Positions 6,326-11,336 of a stretch of DNA of 11,336 nucleotides are shown here, piece after piece. The DNA lies in contig CAJQNE010000036.1 in NCBI GenBank assembly GCA_905479545.1, positions 1 through 11,336 on the forward strand, written 5' to 3'. This stretch comes from an uncultured Gammaproteobacteria bacterium. GTDB taxonomy: Bacteria; Pseudomonadota; Gammaproteobacteria; CAJQNE01. The position numbers and the translations under genes were made by a program. The notes beneath the pieces were generated by a model that saw only the letters and a program-made list of their open reading frames with translations, was not told the DNA's origin and did not search any database. How positions within the stretch are numbered: the first letter of the stretch is position 1; each line of letters begins with the position of its first letter.

Positions 6326-8084
6326 TGTTGCCTTTTCCTAACAACCGTCTGCCAATAGCAATCAGCGTAAGAACAACCACCACGAAACCTAGCAACATGG
6401 GCCAGTAGCGGGCGGCGAGCACCTTGCGACTATAGCTCGCTATTTGCAGCTGGTAGTCGTAACCTTCTGGCATCTGCAATACATTGTTTTCAGCCTCAAA
6501 AGCAGCGTAGTCGGCTTGCATGGCGGCAAACTCGGTGGTTAGCGTATTGCGCAGATCATTGGTTTCGCCGGGGTCTTTGGCAATGTTGTAGAGGTGCCAT
6601 TCGCCATCGCCCAGCGGCGGCAGGTTACGCAGCAGTTTTAAATCGCCTTTATAGAGCGCGGCATTGCCTGCTAATTCATAGCCGATGGGTTTATCCGCAG
6701 CGTGGGTGCGACTGGCTTGGCCGCTAAGCACTGGCAACAGGCTTTCGCCGGTGATTGGCTCAACGGCTTTGCCGCGATAGTTGCCGCCGTGGTCGGGCGT
6801 ATTGCTTATCTCTAGTAGGGTGGGCATCACGTCTTTTACGTGAGCGAAGCTGCTGTCGATTTTTCCGGCCGGGAATTTGCCGGGCCAGCTAACGATAAGC
6901 GGTACACGCACGCCGCCTTCGCCCGCCCAGAATTTGAAGAAGGCGCCGGGCGATGCTGCAGCGCTGGCCCAGCTGGGGCCAATGGCGGCGTAGGAGCCTT
7001 TTTCGCCGAGGTCTTCCAGTTCGGTGGAGTAGTTCCAGGCTACCCATTGGGCCATTTGTTTATTGGCGAGCGGATCGGACGGTTCTGCGCCATTGTCGGA
7101 GAGGAATACGAACACGGTGTTGTCGTATTCGCCAATGTTTTTCAGGTGTTGAATCAGCCGGCCGATATGGTGATCCATCGCATCCAGCATGCCGGCGTAC
7201 ACGGCCATTAGGCGGGCGCTGTAGGCTTTTTGCTCTGCACTCAGGCCATTCCAGTCTTCGGTAGTGGCCATGTCGACAAATTTGGCATCCTGCGGAATCA
7301 GGCCCAGTTCGGCGGCGCGGTCGCGGCGTTGCTGCCGAACTTCGGCCCAACCGGTTTGGTATTTACCGTGGTATTTCTCAGTGAATTCAGGTGGCGATTG
7401 AACGGGAATGTGCACTGCCTGAAAGCCGATGTAGGTAAAAAATGGTTTGCCGCTGTCGCGGTCGGCGTCGATAAACTCAATGGCCTTATCAACGATGTAT
7501 TTTGATGAATAGAAGTCGTCCGGTAGCTGGTGTTCTTCGCCGTCGGCATACCAGTGGGCTTTGTCGTATATCGGCAGGTAACTGCGTTGCTCCCAATTAT
7601 CCGCGCCGGTATCGCCGAGCGCGATGGTACGGTTAAATCCACGGTTATAGGGGCGCTGATGCGGCTCAATGCCGAGGTGCCATTTGCCAAGGTGGTGGGT
7701 GTTGTAGCCGTTGGCGCGAAGCATTTCGGCCACGGTGACCACGCGATCGTTGAGCACGCCTTCATAGCCGGGTTGGCCGATATGTTCAGGCGGAGCAACA
7801 ATGGCCATATTGCCGAGGCCGTTGCGGTGATTATCCACCCCGGTCATCAACATGGAGCGCGTTGGCGAGCAGGAGGCGGTGGTGTGGTAGTTGGAAAACC
7901 GCACCCCGTTGGCGGCGAGGGCATCGATATGGGGCGTGTCAATTTCGCCGCCGTAGCTGCCTAAGTCGCTAAAGCCGACGTCGTCGCCAACCAACAATAC
8001 GATATTGGGTTGCTTGGCCAGCGCCGCAGTGCATATCGACGCACAAAGTGCCGTTGCCGCCAGTATTTTCAGGACAGATTTCAT
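6312..8084 (-). CDS. Type I (formylglycine) arylsulfatase, AtsA-like, with signal peptide and C-terminal membrane anchor
   Basis: A 590-residue sulfatase. A Sec signal peptide (residues 1-23, ending ALA) exports it. The nucleophile motif is CSPTR at 72-76, where Cys72 would be converted to formylglycine. The other active-site residues of the Pseudomonas AtsA type are all visible: Asp34 and Asp35 (calcium), Arg76, Lys134 and His136 in GKWHLG, His225, Asp330-Asn331 in SDNG, and Lys384 before GGVRVP. It hydrolyses sulfate esters, probably with calcium. Unlike soluble AtsA it ends with a membrane helix (about 560-578) and a basic tail, so it should be tethered to the inner membrane facing the periplasm. 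No formylglycine-generating enzyme gene is in the window. A GAGGA lies 6 bases before the ATG. The stop overlaps the isomerase start by 14 bases; the TetR gene ends 78 bases upstream. The physiological substrate is unknown. Confidence 0.94.
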   Translation of the reverse strand: MKSVLKILAATALCASICTAALAKQPNIVLLVGDDVGFSDLGSYGGEIDTPHIDALAANGVRFSNYHTTASCSPTRSMLMTGVDNHRNGLGNMAIVAPPEHIGQPGYEGVLNDRVVTVAEMLRANGYNTHHLGKWHLGIEPHQRPYNRGFNRTIALGDTGADNWEQRSYLPIYDKAHWYADGEEHQLPDDFYSSKYIVDKAIEFIDADRDSGKPFFTYIGFQAVHIPVQSPPEFTEKYHGKYQTGWAEVRQQRRDRAAELGLIPQDAKFVDMATTEDWNGLSAEQKAYSARLMAVYAGMLDAMDHHIGRLIQHLKNIGEYDNTVFVFLSDNGAEPSDPLANKQMAQWVAWNYSTELEDLGEKGSYAAIGPSWASAAASPGAFFKFWAGEGGVRVPLIVSWPGKFPAGKIDSSFAHVKDVMPTLLEISNTPDHGGNYRGKAVEPITGESLLPVLSGQASRTHAADKPIGYELAGNAALYKGDLKLLRNLPPLGDGEWHLYNIAKDPGETNDLRNTLTTEFAAMQADYAAFEAENNVLQMPEGYDYQLQIASYSRKVLAARYWPMLLGFVVVVLTLIAIGRRLLGKGNNETH

Positions 8085-8102
8085 ATTGCTTCCTCTCTCG
8101 CG

Positions 8103-8122
8103 GCTGGCTATTGGTTGCCAGC
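8103..8122. promoter_or_regulatory. 20-bp inverted repeat upstream of the sulfatase gene
   Basis: GCTGGC (8103-8108) and GCCAGC (8117-8122) are perfect 6-base inverted arms around an 8-base AT-rich spacer. The repeat lies about 19 bases upstream of the sulfatase start, just ahead of its Shine-Dalgarno, in the 78-base gap behind the TetR gene. It could be an operator for the neighbouring TetR protein or a hairpin in the mRNA leader. No T-run follows on the minus strand, so it is not an intrinsic terminator for the TetR gene. Confidence 0.4.
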
Positions 8123-8162
8123 ATTCTTTACCCTGGCACTTGCCCGAGTTGTTATGTGTTTG

Positions 8163-8855
8163 TTAAATCGACGCAGCGCCGCTAATACCAACGGCTAGAA
8201 AATCGATAAATCCTGCACTCATTTCGTTCAGTGTTAGTGGATGATCGTCGCGGCCTGCGGCTTCAGCGGGCAGGGTGTTGAACAGTTCCTGATCGACCAG
8301 TGCATTGATAACTACGGTAATGCACAGCACGGTTTGCAGTCGCAGCGCTTTGGCAGACTTTTCCGGCAGCACGGCGGCCAATTCATCCTCAAAGCGCCAA
8401 ACGAATTCGCCCAGTTCTTCCACTTGCATTTGCTGGCCGCTGGGGCCTTCTTCGCGAATCATGCGGGCCATCAGTTTTACAGCAGCGGGGTTTTTCTGGT
8501 GCAAGGTGGCAAACAGGCTTACTAACGCTGTGATGACCTGGCGGGTACCGATGGCGGGTTTGGAGCTGTCGGCTTTGCGCGCATGCAGGTCGTCAAAAAC
8601 CTGCTTGATTACTGGCTGAGCTTCAGCGGCCACGGCTTTTACGCAGACGCGCAGTAAATCTTGCTTATTGCCGAAGTAGTAGCGAATGGCCGCGTCATTA
8701 AGGATGTTCGCTTCTTTAATAATCTGTCGTGCCGAAACCGCCTGGCAGCCTTGTTCGCCGTAAAGCTTAATGGCCGCGGTAATAAGGCGGGCGGGCACAT
8801 CGCTATCGGAGAGGCTTTCAGCGTTTGTTTTGAGTGGAGAGTAAGCTGCAGTCAT
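8163..8855 (-). CDS. TetR/AcrR-family transcriptional regulator
   Basis: A 230-residue regulator with the TetR DNA-binding domain at the N-terminus. Helix 1 is around 22-36 (LITAAIKLYGEQG). The helix-turn-helix is about 40-59, ending in the typical IRYYFGNKQDLL (57-68), where the family usually has YYHF/F-x-K-x-LL. The remaining 150 residues are helical and form the ligand-binding and dimer part, whose ligand cannot be predicted. It is the first of the leftward genes and divergent from the DJ-1-family gene, so it is placed to control both itself and the sulfatase cluster 78 bases downstream, as well as the divergent gene. The ATG at 8853-8855 has no clear Shine-Dalgarno. The first 20 residues are not conserved-looking, so a slightly later start is possible. 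Family certain, target inferred. Confidence 0.92.
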   Translation of the reverse strand: MTAAYSPLKTNAESLSDSDVPARLITAAIKLYGEQGCQAVSARQIIKEANILNDAAIRYYFGNKQDLLRVCVKAVAAEAQPVIKQVFDDLHARKADSSKPAIGTRQVITALVSLFATLHQKNPAAVKLMARMIREEGPSGQQMQVEELGEFVWRFEDELAAVLPEKSAKALRLQTVLCITVVINALVDQELFNTLPAEAAGRDDHPLTLNEMSAGFIDFLAVGISGAASI

Positions 8856-8947
8856 CGTGTTTTAGACGTGTATTAATAATGAACCCGATTGTAACCGTAT
8901 CTCGATAGCTCACCTGCGATTCCCACTTTGCGTTCGAGAAAGCTTTT
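8856..8947. promoter_or_regulatory. Divergent intergenic region between the TetR and DJ-1-family genes
   Basis: These 92 bases must hold the promoter for the TetR gene and probably that for the rightward gene. Two short symmetric elements are visible: an 8-base palindrome TATTAATA (8871-8878) and the interrupted palindrome TATC-TC-GATA (8898-8907). Either could be part of an operator, and the first could also double as a -10 box for the leftward gene. No good -35 was found on either strand. Confidence 0.4.
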
Positions 8948-9742
8948 ATGTCGCTGTTACCGTTCAAATCCAGTCATAAGCCCCAGTCGTTTGATTTAGC
9001 TGGTAATAAAGCGCTCGTTATTACTACCAGCCAAGCTACGCTCGACAAACTGGATCCCGATACCGGCGAGCTGTTGGAGCAGGGAGTGGCGACGGGTGTA
9101 TACGCTTCAGAAATGACCGAGCCTTACTATGCGTTTCTTGATGCCGGGCTAGAGGTTGATCTGGCGAGCATTAAGGGTGGCGTTATTCCCATTGAGCCAG
9201 CCTCGCTGAAGTTTCCACTGCGAACGCATTACGACACGCGCTTTATGAAAGACTCGCAAGCTCAGGAAAAGGCGAAGCAGTCGCGCTGTATTGATGATGT
9301 CGATTTCTCGGAATACGATATTATTTTTATCGCCGGTGGCTGGGGCGCCGCTTACGATTTGGAGCAGTCAAAAAGCTTAGCGGAAAAGGTCAGTGCGGCC
9401 TACGCACGAGGGCAGATTATGGGCAGCGTTTGCCACGGCGCTTTGGGGTTCACGGGAGCCAAGAAGCCGGATGGGCGGCCATTGGTGGAGGGGCTGAAGA
9501 TTACTGGTGTTACCAATCGCCAGCTCGAAAAGCTTGGCATTACCCATACGCCGCGACACCCCGAAACTCAGTTAAAGAAATTCGGGGCTGACTACCAATG
9601 CAGTCACAATAAACTGACAGACTTATTCGCTAACCACGTGACCGTCGATGACGAGCATAAGATTGTTAGTGCCCAGAATCAGAAAGGCGGTATAGAGGCG
9701 GCTGAGCAGGCTTTGCTGTTGCTGGAAGAAGATCGCGGTTAG
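8948..9742 (+). CDS. DJ-1/PfpI-family protein (type 1 glutamine amidotransferase-like)
   Basis: A 264-residue cytoplasmic protein of the DJ-1/PfpI superfamily, in the Hsp31/class I amidotransferase-like branch. The nucleophile elbow is GSVCHGA (159-165), with Cys162 as nucleophile followed by His163. The N-terminal acidic residue of the family is probably Glu55 in SEMTEPYYAF (54-63). The strand IIFIAGGWGAAYDL (125-138) precedes the elbow, as expected. Members of this group act as glyoxalases, chaperones, deglycases or peptidases, and sequence alone does not separate these. Length fits the larger Hsp31-like members rather than the roughly 170-190-residue PfpI type. It is transcribed away from the TetR gene, a common arrangement for a regulated stress or detoxification gene. 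The Shine-Dalgarno is weak (GAGA about 8 bases upstream). Family confident, activity unknown. Confidence 0.9.
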   Translation: MSLLPFKSSHKPQSFDLAGNKALVITTSQATLDKLDPDTGELLEQGVATGVYASEMTEPYYAFLDAGLEVDLASIKGGVIPIEPASLKFPLRTHYDTRFMKDSQAQEKAKQSRCIDDVDFSEYDIIFIAGGWGAAYDLEQSKSLAEKVSAAYARGQIMGSVCHGALGFTGAKKPDGRPLVEGLKITGVTNRQLEKLGITHTPRHPETQLKKFGADYQCSHNKLTDLFANHVTVDDEHKIVSAQNQKGGIEAAEQALLLLEEDRG

Positions 9743-9929
9743 TGTGTTGCTTGGGCCTAGGCGGCCATGATCAGTAGCGCTGTAGCCGAGCAAAAAATGT
9801 GGCGATAATATAGTGTGGCAGTTGGTGGGCTCAACGCCGGAGTCGAGTGTTGAGACGGTGTCGGTTGCGGACGTCGGTATTCTGTGACAGCGTCGCAGGC
9901 ATCCTTCGCTAACGAGTAGCAGAACCACT
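9743..9929. other. 187-base intergenic region before the crotonase gene, no gene found
   Basis: This stretch holds an 8-base palindrome GCCTAGGC at 9755-9762 soon after the DJ-1-family stop. It has no T-run, so it is not an intrinsic terminator. A TAATAT hexamer near 9808 could be a -10 element, but no matching -35 is present. No open frame with a ribosome site was seen. It probably contains the promoter of the crotonase-family gene. Confidence 0.4.
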
Positions 9930-10733
9930 ATGTCCGAACGCGTATTAATAGAGAAACAAGGCAACATCGCCATCGTTACGTTGAACCGTGCCGAAAAACA
10001 CAACGGCATGGATCTGGACATGATGTACGGCTGGATTGACGCCGCCAAACAGCTGGCGGCCGATAAAAGCATTCGTGGTGTGATTCTGCGCGGCGATGGC
10101 CCGTCGTTCTGTGCAGGGATCGACGTGTCGTCAGTGCGGTCGTCGAAAACCCAGTTGGCACGGGTGGTGAAGGCTTTTGCTAAACCCGGAAAAACCAATG
10201 ACTTCCAGCAATGCGCTTGGGCCTGGCATGAATTGCCGATACCGGTTGTTGCAGTGTTACACGGCAACTGTTTTGGTGCGGGTTTTCAACTGGCTATGGC
10301 CTGCGATTTCCGTTTCGCCACAGCCGATACTCAGCTTTCCATTATGGAGAGTAAATGGGGGTTGGTGCCGGATATGAGCGGCAGCGCCACATTCCGCAAA
10401 CATATGCGACTCGATACAGTAAAAGAACTGGCAATGACCGGCCGTATTGTTACCGCTAAAGAAGGGCTGGAATTAGGCATGGTTAGCCGGGTATGCGATG
10501 ACCCGCAAGCGGAAGCTCGCGCATTGCTCGAGGAAATTCTGAACCGTTCGCCTGACGCAGTCGCTTCCACAAAAGCGTTGTTTAATCGCAGTTGGCTGGC
10601 AACGGAAAATGCAGGATTTGCCCTGGAGCGGCGGCTGCAGAGACCACTGTTAATGCACAAAAACAGCAAGGTGGCGGCTGCGCGTAATGCCGGCAAAGAG
10701 CGTGACTATCACCAGCGCACAGTGAAGCCTTAA
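9930..10733 (+). CDS. Crotonase-fold enoyl-CoA hydratase/isomerase family protein
   Basis: A 267-residue crotonase-superfamily protein with a usual single-domain length. The CoA-ester oxyanion hole is formed by CAGID (61-65) and by HGNCFGAG (111-118). The residue matching Glu144 of rat crotonase is Gln120, while the Glu164 position is kept as Glu140. Asp148, in GLVPDMSG, falls where delta-3,5-delta-2,4-dienoyl-CoA isomerase has its Asp204. One acid/base pair member is therefore missing for a standard hydratase, and isomerase-type or other CoA chemistry is more likely than simple hydration. Similar proteins with a Gln here are, as I recall, a recurring subgroup simply annotated as enoyl-CoA hydratase/isomerase. 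Cytoplasmic; role in fatty-acid or related acyl-CoA metabolism. It stands alone after a 187-base gap, with only a weak ribosome site, and converges on the next gene 35 bases away. Confidence 0.92.
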   Translation: MSERVLIEKQGNIAIVTLNRAEKHNGMDLDMMYGWIDAAKQLAADKSIRGVILRGDGPSFCAGIDVSSVRSSKTQLARVVKAFAKPGKTNDFQQCAWAWHELPIPVVAVLHGNCFGAGFQLAMACDFRFATADTQLSIMESKWGLVPDMSGSATFRKHMRLDTVKELAMTGRIVTAKEGLELGMVSRVCDDPQAEARALLEEILNRSPDAVASTKALFNRSWLATENAGFALERRLQRPLLMHKNSKVAAARNAGKERDYHQRTVKP

Positions 10734-10768
10734 ATTCGGCGTTGGTGCTTAGTGTTCGTCGATACGGC

Positions 10769-11336
10769 TTATGGCTTGCTTGTCGTGTAAGTCGCTATTG
10801 TGTCGTTTACCACTGGCTTTAAGGCGGTTGGGGGCAGCACGGGTATCTCAAACGACAGGTCGTAACTTTTGCCCTGTGGTTTCGCAGTAACATTAAGCCG
10901 CCACAGGATGCGACTTTTGCTGGGCGGGGTGGAGCAGGGTTGGTTTTCTGGTAGTGGAAAATTCACTTTAACGGCCAAACGGTCAGGGCGTTGCTTTGAG
11001 ATGCTGCCGGGCACTTTAGCGGTGGTTTCCCAAAGCACATTGCTGAGAGTTTGAGTGGTGGCATTGTCGTTATCCGAATGCTCGACCACTCGACTATTGA
11101 TGCAAGCCAGGTTGATCTCAAATATTAGGCTAGGCGCATCCAGCCGGGCAACGCCAGTCTGAATTTCGCCGCTTAGGCGATCACCTAAAATGGCGGGGCA
11201 GGTCTCTGCGTGGAAAATCCCTTCGGTGAACGATGCGGTGCGGCGTTGGGTTTTGATTGATTCGATAAGCAAAATCCCCAGAAGCACGCTGGCACCCAAG
11301 GCGGGAAGCCACATTACATCCCCCCAGATTAACGCG
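10769..11336 (-). CDS. Partial membrane protein, C-terminal part of a possible DUF3592-like protein
   Basis: The frame ends at TAA 10769-10771 and is open to the right edge. An internal ATG at 11312-11314 with a G-rich stretch 5 bases upstream would give 181 residues. However, that start lies inside the membrane helix, and the frame continues upstream without a stop (ALIWGDV before the Met), so the gene probably begins outside the window. Counting from that Met, residues 2-20 are hydrophobic, followed by a basic KTQRR and an extracytoplasmic-looking beta-rich domain. The pattern ILGDRLSGEI (42-51), INLACI (67-72), VLWE (93-96) and ILWRLNVTA followed by FEIPVLPP (136-162) resembles the arrestin-like C-terminal domain of DUF3592-type membrane proteins in proteobacteria. 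That assignment rests on memory of the pattern and is tentative. It converges on the crotonase-family gene with only 35 bases between stops, where no terminator hairpin was seen. Confidence 0.7.
   Translation of the reverse strand, partial: ALIWGDVMWLPALGASVLLGILLIESIKTQRRTASFTEGIFHAETCPAILGDRLSGEIQTGVARLDAPSLIFEINLACINSRVVEHSDNDNATTQTLSNVLWETTAKVPGSISKQRPDRLAVKVNFPLPENQPCSTPPSKSRILWRLNVTAKPQGKSYDLSFEIPVLPPTALKPVVNDTIATYTTSKP

Noticed and set aside
7298..7801. A 167-codon leftward open frame within the sulfatase gene
   Set aside because: It is in another frame of the same strand, across conserved sulfatase sequence, and its composition (Thr/Asn/Arg-rich, no motif) is that of a shifted frame.
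9755..9762. Palindrome GCCTAGGC after the DJ-1-family stop as a terminator
   Set aside because: The arms are four bases with no loop, and no T-run follows, so it cannot act as an intrinsic terminator.
9623..10267. A 214-codon leftward open frame covering the gap before the crotonase gene
   Set aside because: It overlaps both the DJ-1-family and crotonase coding regions on the opposite strand, and its translation shows no domain or plausible start region.

Overview
The window looks like chromosomal DNA of moderate GC content from a Gram-negative, probably marine or aquatic gammaproteobacterium. The basis is the mix of envelope proteins (a lipoprotein, Sec signal peptides, membrane-anchored hydrolases), an AtsA-like sulfatase, a DUF3604 lipoprotein and a crotonase. 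The taxonomic call is inference. No rRNA, tRNA, CRISPR array, transposase or phage gene was seen.

Layout. Seven genes run leftward from about 8855 to beyond the left edge: a TetR-family regulator, a signal-peptide sulfatase with a C-terminal membrane anchor, a membrane-anchored parvulin-like prolyl isomerase, a HupE/UreJ-type membrane protein, a large cysteine-rich DUF3604 lipoprotein, an epoxide-hydrolase-like alpha/beta hydrolase that starts with TTG, and a metallo-beta-lactamase-fold hydrolase cut by the window edge. The sulfatase, isomerase and HupE-like genes overlap by 14 and 11 bases, so they form a tight translational unit. Gaps of 98, 109 and 31 bases separate the next genes. To the right, reading rightward, are a DJ-1/PfpI-family protein, divergent from the TetR gene across 92 bases, and a crotonase-fold protein. 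The last gene reads leftward, converges on the crotonase gene and runs off the right edge. It looks like the C-terminal, arrestin-like half of a DUF3592-type membrane protein.

How they may work together. The sulfatase, isomerase, HupE-like protein and DUF3604 lipoprotein are all predicted to act in or across the inner membrane, the periplasm or the outer membrane. Together they look like one envelope module: two metal-dependent hydrolases (sulfatase and PHP-like DUF3604), a periplasmic foldase and a possible metal-handling membrane protein. The TetR protein is the obvious candidate regulator, and a 20-bp inverted repeat lies just upstream of the sulfatase ribosome binding site. The substrate cannot be read from sequence. 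The epoxide hydrolase, crotonase and TetR protein are compatible with a role in lipid or xenobiotic turnover, but that link is only inference.
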